The translations under genes were made by a program, and so were the position numbers. A model generated the notes under the pieces. The model had not been told where the DNA came from, searched no databases, and saw nothing but the letters and a program-made list of their open reading frames with translations. Source: Allacma fusca (taxonomy: Eukaryota; Arthropoda; Collembola; Symphypleona; Sminthuridae). From it: a stretch of DNA of 64,000 nt. Shown piece after piece: positions 1-14,754 of the stretch. The DNA lies in assembly GCA_947179485.1 (NCBI GenBank), contig OX359245.1:38117067-38181066 (forward strand), written 5' to 3'. Each line of letters opens with the position of its first letter. Position 1 is the stretch's first letter.

Positions 1-2070
1 AGACATGAAGAAGTACTATACTTATATCCAAACCATAGGCACTACACAAACGGAGGGTTAGATGGGATACTATGCCTACCAGAAAATAGAAGGGAGGGAC
101 AGAACGTGCAACTTACTTACTTTAAATTTTGTTTTTAAATTCAAACTAAATTTTGCTGACAATTTTTTACAAGTTTAGCATTACCATTCAGCCCCCTATA
201 GTTTACATATGTATGCGGTATCTATATTTCGGTTACAAGGCAAATGTTCTACATTTTCGAAAAGTTTCATTGACGAGAGGCAATTATTATAGATTTTTCC
301 AGAACTTAGGCACTTTATGTGAGTGGAACGTTTTGTAACAAGTTTTGAAAAGGCTTGTAGGGAAATAATAAGGAAGAGACTGCATGGCTTAAGAAGTAGC
401 ACGTTGGGTAAGATTCCATAACATAAATAGAAATTTGGAGAGAAGCAGTGAAGGAAGAGGAATAACATATTCTTGGTTTTGGTTTTTCTACGATTTTTGT
501 ATAGTGAATGGTTCAAAATAAATGTAATATACCATATCACAAATTACTGAAATTAAATCTTTTTTACTGTAAAGGAAACTGGAGAAAATGGAGAAGTGGA
601 GTCGGAAATCCGAAAAATTTATCCACCTTGTTTCAAAATTTTAACCGGACAGAAATACGAAATGGGGGGAATCTAATTTTTATTAAGAAATTCCTTAAAG
701 GAGCTGACAGAGGAAGTTGAAGGCAGTCACTCTGCAGAACTGTAAAAACCTGAATAAATAATGGGAAAATTGACTGAAAACATCGACCTCAAAACCTGTG
801 CTTAAATGGAGGCGAAGACTCATAGAATTCTATTATAACGGAAATATTGCCTGGAAAAAATATTTTCTCACCAAAAATACAGCCAACTATAGTAGGCTAT
901 CTTGGGCCTACCATTGTGGGCTGTAGACTAACTTGTAGCTTCCCTCTAAACTCTCATCTGTTCATTTTTCATCATTATCTCTCAAACCAACCAAAAACAT
1001 AAATCCGACTCTCTTGAGTAAGTCATTGCAAATTATTCATTAATTAATTCCTGTGTTTAGTGCAGTGTTTTTAATAATAATAATAATTGCCTACTAATTT
1101 TGTTTCTAAAAAATAATTTATTTCAGCTTTCAAGTCCGTCCCGGTAAACGTAAGTCAAGTTTAATAAATATTCTCTAAATATTTAATCTTTAGTTATTAA
1201 AATTTTTAAAAGTAAATGTATTAAAAGTGGATACATTGTCAAAATTTGGTGCATTCCGTGGATCACGATTATGAATAATTTTTTACGTAAAAATAATAAT
1301 CTCATGAGGGGCTCTGGGTTGAATCTCTGGTTTTGTGCAATTTCAAGAGGATGTCATTTCAGTTTTGATAATAATTATCCTTGCTCAGCATTTTTGTATC
1401 TACATATATTGGATATCACACAAGTGAGAGCTTAGATTATGTAAGGGTTAAGTTTTTTATAATTGTCATAAACACTGATTTCAATATTTTTTATAATGTT
1501 ATTCCTCTGCGTAATTAAATACACTTTGGCCTGTCTTATCTCCGAAACTCACAATTCCCGGAACGAATTTCTTTCGTATTCATGATCTAATATTGTATTG
1601 TAAGCACTAAATTTAGAGTGAATCATGAATACTTACCAAGAATCAAGTATGAGTGTACATTATGTGTAGGATTTAACCTGTATCACAAATGTGACGTTTG
1701 ACCCTTCTTATCTGCTGCAATAATTATACAAGCTTGCATTACCAAAACCTTTCGGATTCTTGATTCGTGATCTACACCCAGTACATCAATTTTTGTAAGA
1801 ATCTATGAGTAGCAAGTCAGCTTGACTTGATCCTCTGTTACTTACAGTTTTAGATAATCAAGTTAAAGTTAAATCCGTAAGTAAGAGTCATGAAGTCACT
1901 GTGTTTAAACTACAGTTGGAGGAACGTTTGCTAAACGTATGTTTAGCAGTTTCTGCAAGCCTGGGAGTTCACGAATCTAATAAATTATTATTGTAATTTG
2001 TGAAAAATGTCAATAAGAATAGTTATAATTTATTGTTCCTGTTTTAGACGGATTAAACAAGCGGGTAGAT
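1..2070. other. Upstream flank of ATE1, no coding gene seen
   Basis: AT-rich sequence with only short, stop-ridden open frames. One small item may be transcribed. A possible acceptor near 1126 (TTTATTTCAG) is followed by a good donor, AAAC|GTAAGT, after base 1149. That donor could end a 5' untranslated exon of ATE1, joining the acceptor just before 2049. This is inference; nothing else in the stretch looks like a gene. Confidence 0.5.
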
Positions 2071-4159
<2,089 letters not shown>

Positions 4160-4479
4160 TACATCAATCCACCGTCATATTTATTAACATTCTGTAACCT
4201 ACTTTAGTTGATGATCAGCTTGATGTGATCTCCGTACGTGTTTCCTTACATTAGTAATTATTAAATTACTCACGTGAAATTTGTTGCTTGATTTGCCCTT
4301 TCCAAGGCTTATAGCAGTAAATTCTGTGCAAAAATGCAATGGTATATAAAGTACCTTATCGTTAGTTAATTATCTTAAAAAATATTCTAAATTAAATATA
4401 TATTTTAAACGCGCATAACAAGCCTATTACACTGCAATATTACAGGTTGACTACGTAACTTGTTCTTATTACAGAACAG
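4160..4479. other. ATE1 3' flank
   Basis: Non-coding, AT-rich sequence after the ATE1 stop codon; probably 3' UTR and intergenic. I see no clear canonical AATAAA signal here. Confidence 0.4.
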
Positions 4480-5190
4480 TTACAGCACCAAGACCTCAAA
4501 ATCGAATGCCCTTGCATTTCTGCTTGGACTCTGAGATGTCTCAACTTTCACTCGGTGCTTCCAGTCCAAAACATTCCAACAACGTTCACTTACCTTCCAA
4601 TCCAATCCGCAACGACAACTGTAATTTGTCTTTCTCCTGAGTTTTCTGAACTCTCATCTCTTTAATTAGCAAGACTCAAAAATAATAATTTTACCGTGTA
4701 TCCAAAGTCCTGCGTTTTTCCAAACATTTAATATCGACTACAGGAAAAAATATCCAATCTCATTTTGAGTAGTCATAAGTACTTATATTAAAATATATTC
4801 TTAACTTACCAGCTATAGTTACAATTAGCCACAGCCTGCCACAGGTCACAGCCGCGCAGCGTATCATCAAAATCAAACCATTACGAGTGACTCGATTCTC
4901 ATAGTGCCCCTTTGATGTCACCTTGAAGTCACTAATAATTTCCGTTGTCAGTGTAATAAAAATCAACTCATTCCTCCCTGGACCAAATATCTTCAACTGA
5001 AACAAGCAATGAAACACCGGCACGATATTTATTCATTAAATAAAAATCTGTATGGAATTCCTTTAAATTCGTTCCTAGTCCCTACCTCCAAAAAAAGGAA
5101 ATAAAATCGAATAACTCCAAGTGACTCTCTTATATACAGAGATACAGAGTGGACGGAACGGTGGGGGTGCACTGTATTTTTTAACTGCAT
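4480..5190 (-). CDS. Candidate unrecognised small gene, 4 exons (weak)
   Basis: Reading the minus strand, a frame can be kept open through 5190-5086, 4996-4810, 4645-4594 and 4528-4480, ending in TAA (393 nt, 130 aa). The best exon is 4996-4810, with acceptor GTTTCAG and donor G|GTAAGT, encoding KIFGPGRNELIF through RLWLIVTIA. The third exon has donor AG|GTAAGT and continues in phase (ENSGERQITVVVADWIG). The first exon reads poorly as protein. The last acceptor (CTCAGAG, using the second AG) has a weak pyrimidine tract, and using the first AG gives a different short tail. I do not recognise a family. The gene would lie between ATE1 and the RS/zinc-knuckle gene, head-to-head with the latter. 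Open frames of this size also arise by chance, so treat the model as a hypothesis. Confidence 0.3.
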
Positions 5191-5873
5191 GTCATAGAGC
5201 AATGTTTAGAGTGGTCTTATTGTAAGGACGCCGCGGAAGTTAGAATTTTAGAATGCCCCATTCACAAACACACAAGCAGCAGCCCAGCACGGCACATCAC
5301 ACGTATCTCGTTCCAGTCACACTGCGACAACAGGGAAGGGAACAGGTCTCAGAATATTAAGACAAACAAACAAACAGTCGTGAATTAATTAATTAATAAT
5401 TAAATTAAAAGCATAAGTTAAAGCAAAGAGTTAAAGCTTAAATAAACAGTTCCGGTTTTGAGTTCGAGTCTGGATTTTAAATAATTTGAATAATTGAATA
5501 TTCATTCATTCACAGTAAGTTCCGTAATTTAAATCAGTTTTTTCTTTTTTCCCTTAAAAGAGCCACCCATTGAATATTTTAACATTATATGAAAGAGTAC
5601 TTAATAATTTGAATATTTGTCTTGATACAATTCAACAGAACAAAAGGAAAGACCACATTAAGGGTAATTAATCTAAAATAATTACATAATTATTATTACA
5701 AGAAAAAAGAAAAAATGACTGAGGCTTCGTCGCAATTGACATCGATCATCAGCGTCGACTTTCAATACAAGAATTCCTCACGAGTTGTTTTCGAAGTGGC
5801 TTTTTAATTTCGTCGTTGAATCTGCTGTGCAAGAAAAAACAAGATCTTGGAACTTTTGCTTTTGGAAGTAAAA
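5191..5873 (+). promoter_or_regulatory. Probable promoter and 5' UTR of the RS/zinc-knuckle gene
   Basis: No coding frame. The patch at about 5220-5345 is the least AT-rich here and contains initiator-like CCAGTCAC. A good donor, TTCACA|GTAAGT, ends a possible 5' untranslated exon at 5514. A plausible acceptor, TTTTGGAAG, ends at 5868, six bases before the start codon. Exact transcription start and splice use are inferred. Confidence 0.35.
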
Positions 5874-8800
5874 ATGGACTACGATTATGTCCGAATGCGA
5901 CGTTCAAATCTGGAAGAGGGTCTCATGGGCATGGACGGGGGTAATTCAGGTAATTTGTGGTATTGAAGTGGGGTTTTATTTATTGGTAGGTTGTAATTTT
6001 GGTGGATAGATTTTTAAAATTGTTTTTCGTTTAATGTAAGATAAGGGCATCAAAATTGAACGGATGAAATCGGGAATGTTAAAATGCATTTTGTTAATAG
6101 ATATTGTGATTTGGGGGTTTGGTTCCTTGTAGATGATAATTCTGGTAATTATTATCGTTATAAATAAACTATGTTGTATGTTGAGGGATTTTACAAGGAT
6201 CAGTGAAAAGGTAAGTTATAGTTTAACGCATATAGGAAATTGACATTACTAGTGTTACTGGAGTGTTGTTCCAAGGTCAAGATGGTTGATTAAGTAAATT
6301 GGACCTGGGGTTATAAAAATGCATGGGATGCGTTTTTTTTTATTCTAGGGCGTATGTTGTGGTTGTGGCAATTTATTATTTTTGATGTGGTGAAGTAAGT
6401 ATGTTATTTATATATAATTAAGTATGTATTTGAAGTTAAGGATTGTAATTGAAGTAGTTTTAAAGTATGAATAAAGTAGGAATAAATCGATGTCTATTGA
6501 AGCCTGGAGGATCGAGGCTTGTGATGTGATTATATGGACCTTTTGTATTGAAAAGCATCAGAATTGAAGAAGTAATTAGGAGTAACTACAACACTAGTTG
6601 CAAAATATAAGCATTTTATATGGTTGACACCATCAACTATGGACGTTACTTTTAATTAGTAACGTATTTAAGGCAATAAATGTAAGTAATCATGTACTTA
6701 TGTATAAGTGACTTAATGTAGTCATAAATACGGAACGAAGTATGTGTGTCTATTTTATCTTTGGAAGCCAAAGGAAGTACTTTGACTTCGGTGCAAGCTG
6801 GGAGTATAATTGTGGGAAGAATCCTGGTTTATTAACATCAGGTATGTAGTGGAGTAAGTGTGCTTAAGTTGTACGATTAATAACGTAAAATTACGTTTTA
6901 AAACGGATGGTGAGCTTGTTATTGCGTTGGTAATAACTAATCTGTACTTTAAATTATCAGTATTATCAGTTATGATTTGTTGCACGGCTGAAGCTTGTCT
7001 AAGAACATCTTATGAACTTGTGATTATACAGCCCCTGAAAGATACCAAAGGTATTCTCAAGACATCTATGAGACTCCCGCTAATCCCCCATCAGAAACTA
7101 GGATTAGGCGGAATGCCCCACCAGCACCTACAATTTCATCTCTAGCTCCTGCAAGAGATCGGGGCTATGACTTACAAACACGCTACCCCGTCAGTGGTGT
7201 ATCCTACGACCCTGCGCACCCACTTGATGACCATGCTGCACCCCCACAGCTCTTCAAGTCCACTCAGTTCAAGGGTCATACTGCTCCTCAAAATGCAAGA
7301 TATTCTGAATCTTCACAACGTCAGAACACTACTCAGGAAGAGCGCCCCCCGAGATTCGATCCATTTGGGCAGACCTCGAGGAGTAATGACGTTTATAGGC
7401 CTGAATTAGAAGTGAGACGTGAGAGCAGGACTGTCGAACATTACAGTCTGGACAGACCCTCCTTGGATTCCAGACTTGGGAGTAGCAATAGAAATGAGTT
7501 GCTAATGCACAAATCATTCCCATCTCAGGAGTCAGGATTTACAAGTCGGGCACCAAGTAGTAGTGGAATTTCTAACCAGGAAGGTACTACCTGGCGGAGT
7601 GACTCCGGAAGGATAGTTCTAGAAAATACCAGCTGGAAAGAGCCTGGCAGAAGGGAAAATCAGATCATGGAGAGCAACAGTAACTTAGGGAGGTCCGCAA
7701 ATTACCGTTTTGACATTGGAGATGATGAGCTGGATCGATTTTTGGAGGCTCACTTACAAAAAGGTCCAAAGGTCTCTGAGTTCACTAGACCTGCTAGAAC
7801 TGGTAGGGATGACTTTGAAGATCAAGACAAAGTATCATGGGAAAGAAGTGCTGACAGCTATTACAGTGGAAGGTCTACTGGGAACGCCTCGGACACTTAT
7901 TCCAGACCAGGAAGAACGTTGGAGTTGAGCGATGAATTCACTAAGGCAAAGGAGACAGGTAGGTCGTCCCTTTGTCCGTCGTTATTATTCTGACTTGGGC
8001 AAAGGGTAATTTTGAGTGTATTTATTTGAGTAGTAGTTATTAGTGTTCCAAGCTTCAGAAACTTCGTGGAATTTTTGTATGTTAGCCAAAACCACATTTA
8101 CAAGTCAAAAGTCCATTTTATTTACAGATTAATGAAACTTATGCTTATTTACCGACATACAAATTTCGTACATTCTCAAATGACGAAGTTCTAACGATTT
8201 TCTGAACGGTAAATTCAACCGTTCCAGAATTGCATCGCCTAGCCTTCTTGGTCAACAAAATGGTCATAATATTTGACTTTCCGTGCATTCCGCATGCTTC
8301 CAAATGGCGAATATATTTTAAATAGATATTTTTCAGATTGTTCGAATATTATTAGAAATATTGAACAATCACTAATAATTTACTGAAATTTATCACCGAC
8401 ATGTGGCAATATTTGCTTTTATACCCGGTGCATTTAATCAGCCCATATTGTCCAATTTCGGTTGGTATAGCCTATCTTAGGAACAGGTGTAGTTACTTCC
8501 AAAATTCCGGTATTATTTGGATCCATTGTCGGACTAGTTGCTAGACATTCGAAATTGTAATTTTGTTTTTATACGATGTGAACTCAGTCCGACTTTTTAA
8601 ATTACGTGTTCTAAATCTAAATCAATAGTGATTTGATTGTTTCGCGTAGATTGGCAGCTACCGTCCTCTGCAAGGCAAGCATACGGTGGCTCCATTGAAA
8701 GCAGTCGTCAGTTTGAAAATGTCAGTGCCCAAGGCAGCGGCAGCAGTTCAGCGAAACCTGGCTCCGTTGAACCGACAGGAACTGTGGCTACCTTCCGAAG

Positions 8801-11800
8801 GAAGGTGACGCACGTGGACGGGCAAATTGGATTTGCAGGGACTGATCTGTTTTTTCAAATGAGGTTTCAGAATAATATAATGATTTATATTTCATAATGT
8901 CATTACAAATAAGTATAACATTAATTCCAACATCTTATTTAGTGTTTTGTCAAACTATGATCTAGTTACAAATTTATTTTTAATTGCTTGAGCAATTTTA
9001 TTTCGATAACCTTAAATGTCTATTTGTATTTGATGTACGTACTTACAGTAAGGTAGTTGGCTCGCTAGGCCCACAGTTAGGAAACTGGGTCATCGTCAAG
9101 GCAGAAAAAGTTCAATCGATGCCTTTTGAGTGGAATGCGTTATCAGTTGAAGTGGAAAAACAGCTTTCAATTGATTCAGACCTGCGCTCCAGGCATTATC
9201 CGTCGGCGGAACAAATTCCATTGATGCTTCCGTCGCAGAACTACTCTATGAATTTGGATGATAAACCACTGAAGTCAATTTTGAAAAATAAACCACCGCC
9301 ACCACCACAAATTTCTTCCGCGAGACCTACAACTTCTCAACGGCAGCAGCCTCGACCCCCAAGCCTGAGATCCGGAGAAAATTTTCGAAACAGGAGTCCT
9401 AGCCCGGAAAGTCCATTAATTTTGTTTGAAAATATTATCCCGGAGAAGCGACGAAAGGTTTCTCCTGTACATCACATACAGGCTCATTTGACACAAGATA
9501 GACAGTCAAGGAGTGCGAATTCAGTTGACAGAGGAAGAGAAATGTCAAAATCACCAAGTAGACGCTCTAGAAGAAGTCCAGGAAGGTCTGCAAGGCATGG
9601 TTCTCGAAGTCCAAGACGCTTATCCAGAAGTCCTAGAAGGTCTCCAAGACGCAGTTCCAGAAGTCCTAGGAGGTCGCCAAGACGCAGTCCCAGAAGATTG
9701 CATAGACGATCTTCTAGGAGTAGGAGTCCTAGGAAATCACCGAAGCGAGATTCCAGAAGTCCCAGAAGGTCTCCAAGACGTTCGTCTAGAAGTCCCAGGA
9801 GATCTCCTAGGCGACATCTTTCCCGAAGTCCTAGAAGATCTCCGAGGCGCATCTCCAGAAGTCCACTGCGACTCTCTCGCGAAGGTAGTCCAACCTTAAA
9901 AACAAAGAAAACAAACATTCCGAATCTCCTCACCTTGAGTCCAATCCCAGAGCCCCCCAATCCCAAAAAACCTGCACCAGTTAGTTTCACTTGGACAAAG
10001 TCCGTGAAGGATCCCAATCAGCCCGCTAGCAAAGCCAATCCAACAAAAGGGAAAAAAGCCAAAACGAAACCAGCAGAACAACTGCCAGCGTTTCGACTGG
10101 TTCAACCTGATGTTAGTGAAACTAAGAAACAAAATGTTACAGCCCAACCTAACTCTGGTGTGGACATGGAACAAATTAAAAAGACGGCTCAAAATATTCG
10201 AGTTATCAAAGACAATTTGCAAAAAGAGAAGAAAGCCCAGTCGAATGTTAAAACTATTGCCCCTACCCTTACCTCAATCCCGCTAATTCCAATCCCTAAC
10301 CAAACCCCACTGCTTCCCATTCCTAATAAACCAGCTTACTACAGTAATCCTACCTACCCTCCCAATTTCGGTCAAACATTGCCCCAAACTTCTTACTACC
10401 CTGGATCGTCCTATTCAATGGGCCCAACCTCTTACCCATCCCAGTCATATGTGCCACAATATAATTATTCTAATCCGTACCAGCAGCCTGTACCCTTTTA
10501 TGGGGAATATAATCAAGGTCAGATTCAGTACACGCAATCACTCCCGCAAAATCCTTCAATGGGTCAAACAGTGCAACCTGCAGCCGGTGATAACCCGCCT
10601 TCACAGATATTACGAACTACTATGGGACCGACTAATACAAGTAGAACTAGCAATAATCAATCTGCTAAGAAAAACCCGTGTATTGAGAAAGTACCAATTC
10701 TTGTTAAAAATCCTTTTCACAAAAATCTTGCTCAAGAACCACTTCCGCCAGGAACTGAAGGTGGCCAGGCTAACAGCGAGACTAAAAAGCAAGATCAAAC
10801 TGTCTCTAGCAAAGTCATTGACATCGATAAACCAACAGGTGATTAATTAATTCAATTTTAAATACTACACTGCGTGAAACTATAAAAAATACTTGATTTC
10901 TTTTTTCGTTTGATTAGTTTTATTGGATACAGTTTATTATTTGTATTACCAATGAACGGGGGTGGAAAAAGTTCGGGAACCCGGGAACCGGGTTACTTGG
11001 CAAAAGAGCCCAAAAAGTTGACAAACGTTGGGTGATGGGTGAGTTGGAAAATGTTTGGATTAGGGTGTCGGCAAGGTAGTTGACAAATCCGAAAGTAGTT
11101 GACAAACGTTGGGTGAGTTGGCAATTTTTTTGGAATAGGGTTCCGGTAAGGTAGTTGACAAACGTTGGGTGAGTTGGCAATTTTTTGGAGTATGGCTCCG
11201 GTAAGGTAGTTGACAAAATCAGAAAAGTTGACAAAAATGTAGGGATTTTTCCTGGCAGGGTAGCTGACAAAATCAGAAAAGTTGACAAAAATGTAGGGAT
11301 TTTTCCTGGCAGGGTAGCTGACAAAAATTATGGGATGTTTCTCCGCCTAGGTTGTTGACAAAATAATAACAGTTGACAAAAATCATGGGATTTTTCTCCG
11401 CCTAGGTAGTGGTCAAAATCAGAAAAGTTGACAAAAATTATGGGTTTTTTCCTGGGGGGGTAGTAGACAAAAATTTAGGGATTTGTCTCCGCCGGGGTAG
11501 TTGACCAACTGGGATATAGTTGACATTTAGGTCAAAAATTGGTTACTTGGCATTTTGGAACTTTTTCCACCCCCGCCAATGAAAAATTAGAAAATGATTG
11601 ATTGATGCATTTATTTTTTGTTATTGTTTATTCTTCTGTGAGGAAGTAATGAGTTAAGTCGTTTAATGATTCAGTTATCATTTTCACCCATTAAATTTTC
11701 AAAGCTAACCCACTCCCGCCCGGAACAAGTCAGAGTCAATTGGATGACTTGAGTGACGATGAGATCTGTACAATTTACGTGAAGCCAGCTTCAGTTTTAT

Positions 11801-14446
11801 TTGAAGATACTTCGGAAACAGAAATAACACCTGATGTTATCCCCATTAAAAAACTGCCTCCTAGACCTTCGAAATCTCCGTCGCCGAAAAATAGTTTCCA
11901 GCTAAATCAAGATGATTTGCAGACCATAAGTGATGAAGACCATGAGACTGATGATGTGATGACTTCTACCGCAGCAATAGAACTAGGGTGTCATCCAGAC
12001 AGAGCCGCAGAGGCTCGGGACTGGATGATATGCGTGCGTTGTGCTCAGAAGGGACATTTACATGATATGTGCGACAAGGATAGAGTTCCCCGAGCTCTTC
12101 CTTTCGAAATTTCTATGGCCAAGGCCTTGCTGAAGGATAGTCGGAAAAAACAATTGGAAGGTTCAAAGAAATCAGGCTCAGGTCCGGACCAGCCATCAAC
12201 TGTAGGGCAAACATCCGAGAAGCAAACACCAGGTAGCAGTAAGACGGGAGGTAATGGCAAGGACGCAGTCATTGAAAATATTTCGCTGTGGGAAGAAGAA
12301 AGGCAACGGTTGAAGCAGAAGACTAACTCTCAAGGCGATGTCGTTCCTGAAGGGTCCAAACCCAATGTTAAAGGGTCAGTTGTCAAAGGTCAAAGCAAGA
12401 CTGAAGACTCCAGGGAAAAAGTGTCTAAATCGCCTGCAAAGCCGCAGCCTAAACAATTAACGGTTAAAAAAGTTAGTCCGCAGAAGACAAATCTTCCGGC
12501 TAACTCTATTAAATCATTAGGGCCAAAGAACCCATCAGAACCTAAAAATATATCTGGAGGTAAGTAAGTGCAAGTATGATATTTCAGTGTTTGTATAACC
12601 AGTTGACTTGATTACGTTTGAATTAAGGACGTGGTAAGTATTTTAAAATTAAAGCCGAAGAGTAGGTTTACAAAATATGCAGTTGCAGAAAGTAGAAACT
12701 GCTGATTGTATGTATGAAAATTTAGTTTATGCCAGAAGGTTACAATTTTGGAGGATATTTTAGCAGCGCAGTGATGCCCGGAATAACTGACTTTTGTTTA
12801 ATAAATTTAAATCATTCTGTAATAAAGTCTCGTCATCATTTTCCAAAGAGAAAAATGATCAGTATTTACCCGAACTTGTGTTTTTAGTATCTCTAATATT
12901 ATTACACCAAAAATGTCTCATCAGAGACAAAGTGAAGCATTTACTTCAAGTCATTAATGCATCTTCAAAAGGATAATTACATTACAGCTAAGAAACTTCT
13001 ATTCGGCTGCAAACTATGCAAATATTTTGAACGTCGAGAAAAAACTTGTCTAATAAGTATATCTGTATCTCTTGAACGGTTGAAATTTTCTTCGAAAGTT
13101 TCACATAGACTAGGACAGGTGAAAGAATGGAATTTGCTCGTATATATATTCAGTAGTTTATGCAAGCAATACGGTTGTCATAAATAATTACCCCGTGAAG
13201 ATATTTTGATTGACCCTTAAAGAAAGCTTAGAAGCATAAGAGTTTGCTAACCTAAGTAACAAACTTGTTGCAGGTACCAAGTCAACACCAACTCAGCCAT
13301 CCAAAAAAAACATCTCTACGAATAAATTGAGTGACAAACTGACGCAGAGAAGGAAAGAGCTGATTGAATCTCGGGAGAAGCTTGACCACCTTCCAGGGAC
13401 TAAAAAAAAGAGAAAGAAAGTTGAGACCAGTAATAGGACCAGGAGTATTGAGCGATATTCATCTCATAGTCGGCAGGATGATAATGTGATACGGATCAAT
13501 CGAAGGCGCTCGCTTTCTCCCCGAGAAGGTCCACAAGTCTTTAACGATCCAATGAGAGCCATGGCTGTGAAGCAGCTGGAAATTAAAAGTTTGGAACTCC
13601 GCGACTTGGAGCTGCAGCAAAAAATGAAACTCTTGTTGGCTGAGCAGCAACGGATGGGAATGGTCCGCCATCCTCATCCTGACCCGCCTCGGTAAGTAAC
13701 TTTTATAGTATTTTTAAAAGTCTTTGATAATTGATGGTGACTGAGTTTAGAACCTGACCCTGAACCCTGCACCTTAATTGCACGTAATTGCTTTGCCAGA
13801 AATTAAATAGAAATTGAATTTTGAGCCATTAAATCGAATAATTAGTTAACCGTACATTTTTATGCGAATAAGATATTGGCAAAGGGGACAGCTTTATCCT
13901 GAAGGGAATATTTACCTCTCAAACAAATATTTTTTTTTCTAAATCAATTAAAACGCGTGTCCCAATAATTATACAGACCTGGGTCTTGTGTCGTAGGTCA
14001 GTATTTACTTTTCGATAAAAATTAATCTCATGTGGCCGAATGTAGAATAGCCATATGAATGAAAGGGCAAGTCTGTCCGCAATCAGTCAAGCTTGTTATA
14101 TTATCTCCTTTTGTCACAGTATACTGATACACAATACAAAATAAATGATCTAGCTTATCATTGTATTTTGTGCAGACTGTATGACGGCCATGATCACGGA
14201 GGACACCCGTCGTCTCGAGTAAATCACTTCTGTTACGTTTGTTTAGGAACTGGCCATAGGGCTCGGGAGTGTCAAGAGTCTTGTCCATCGTGGGTACGAA
14301 ATAAAATCAGAGTTCCAGAGGGGTTTGTAATAGAAAAGTCTCGGGGGCTAATGGAACCCTTCTGCTTGTCCTGTGGGAAAGTAGGTCATTTTACCAGGGA
14401 GTGCAGGTATCGAAACAATTTCGGAGAGTACTCTGATGATGACTAA
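5874..14446 (+). CDS. S1-like / RS-domain / CCHC zinc-knuckle nuclear protein (7 exons)
   Basis: Coding exons are 5874-5949, 7032-7958, 8650-8863, 9049-10838, 11705-12559, 13274-13691 and 14176-14446 (4551 nt, 1516 aa); phases match at all six junctions. Residues 1-370 are low-complexity and polar. Residues about 378-443 form an S1-like fold: GTVATF, IGFAGTDLFFQMS, LGPQLGNWVIVKAE and MPFEWNA match the S1-like domain of CCAR1 and CCAR2/DBC1. Residues about 570-685 are a dense RS domain (SPRRSPRRSSRSPRR type). A Pro/Tyr/Gln-rich part follows. Knuckle 1 (CVRCAQKGHLHDMC) is near 1112, a short coiled coil (KQLEIKSLELRDLELQQK) is near 1395-1425, and knuckles 2 (CYVCLGTGHRAREC) and 3 (CLSCGKVGHFTREC) are near 1445 and 1489. 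It should be nuclear and RNA- or splicing-linked. I see no DBC1 domain, so it is not a plain CCAR1 orthologue. The start ATG is in good context (AAAAATGG). Confidence 0.85.
9541..9885 (+). repeat. Coding repeat of the RS domain
   Basis: A purine-rich degenerate repeat built from AGAAGTCCNAGAAGR units inside exon 4. It encodes SPRR/SSRSPRR repeats. Its antisense frame is long and open only because of the repeat. Repeated units of this sort can expand or contract, so the RS domain length may vary between individuals. Confidence 0.75.
10957..11575. mobile_element. Non-autonomous DNA transposon (hAT-like TSD) in an intron
   Basis: A 619-bp element bounded by perfect 18-bp inverted ends: CGGGGGTGGAAAAAGTTC at 10957-10974 and its reverse complement at 11558-11575. 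It is flanked on both sides by the identical 8-bp duplication CCAATGAA (10949-10956 and 11576-11583). An 8-bp target duplication is the hallmark of hAT elements (P elements also make 8 bp). The second end base is G, not the A usual for hAT, so the superfamily is tentative. It encodes no transposase. It lies in the intron between exons 4 and 5 of the RS/zinc-knuckle gene and does not break the reading frame. The clean ends and intact duplication suggest a fairly recent insertion. Confidence 0.85.
11015..11520 (+). repeat. GTTGACAAA-rich tandem array inside the DNA element
   Basis: The interior of the element is a chain of degenerate units of roughly 35-60 bp. Each contains GTTGACAAA followed by GTTGGGTGAGTTGGCAA or AATGTAGGGATTTTTCC and a GG(T/C)AGGGTAG-like end. 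One unit of about 54 bp is repeated almost exactly (around 11210-11320). The motif TTACTTGGCA appears in direct orientation near both ends (about 10993 and 11543). Such arrays can be transposase-binding subterminal repeats, but that role is inferred. Confidence 0.7.
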
Positions 14447-14683
14447 ATGATTGGTACTCTCGTGTTCCAAAAATTATTGCTATGAAATTAAATAAGTATG
14501 TTATAATGATTTTAGCCATGCTAATGTTATCAACGATAGCAGTAGCTATTTTATAATATTTTGGCTTCGCTATGCGCTTGTCTTCTATTATCCTATCTAC
14601 CAATTATTTTAAGAATTTGATCTTCTCATGCAACCAGCATTTATGTATAGAAAAATGCAATGCCTGTTGTATTTTGAATCTAC

Positions 14684-14689
14684 AATAAA
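14684..14689 (+). terminator. Candidate poly(A) signal AATAAA, RS/zinc-knuckle gene
   Basis: Canonical AATAAA 238 bases past the stop codon, the first one downstream on this strand. Confidence 0.4.
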
Positions 14690-14748
14690 ATATATGAAAA
14701 ACTTATTTCTTTCACAATATGGCTGTTTACATGATCCACGGGTTCAGT

Positions 14749-14754
14749 TTTATT
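14749..14754 (-). terminator. Candidate poly(A) signal AATAAA, UPRT
   Basis: TTTATT on the plus strand, which is AATAAA on the minus strand, about 212 bases past the UPRT stop codon. Confidence 0.4.

Noticed and set aside
9484..10017. 177-codon minus-strand open frame rich in Leu, Gly and Arg
   Set aside because: Antisense shadow of the RS-domain repeat; no splice or homology support.
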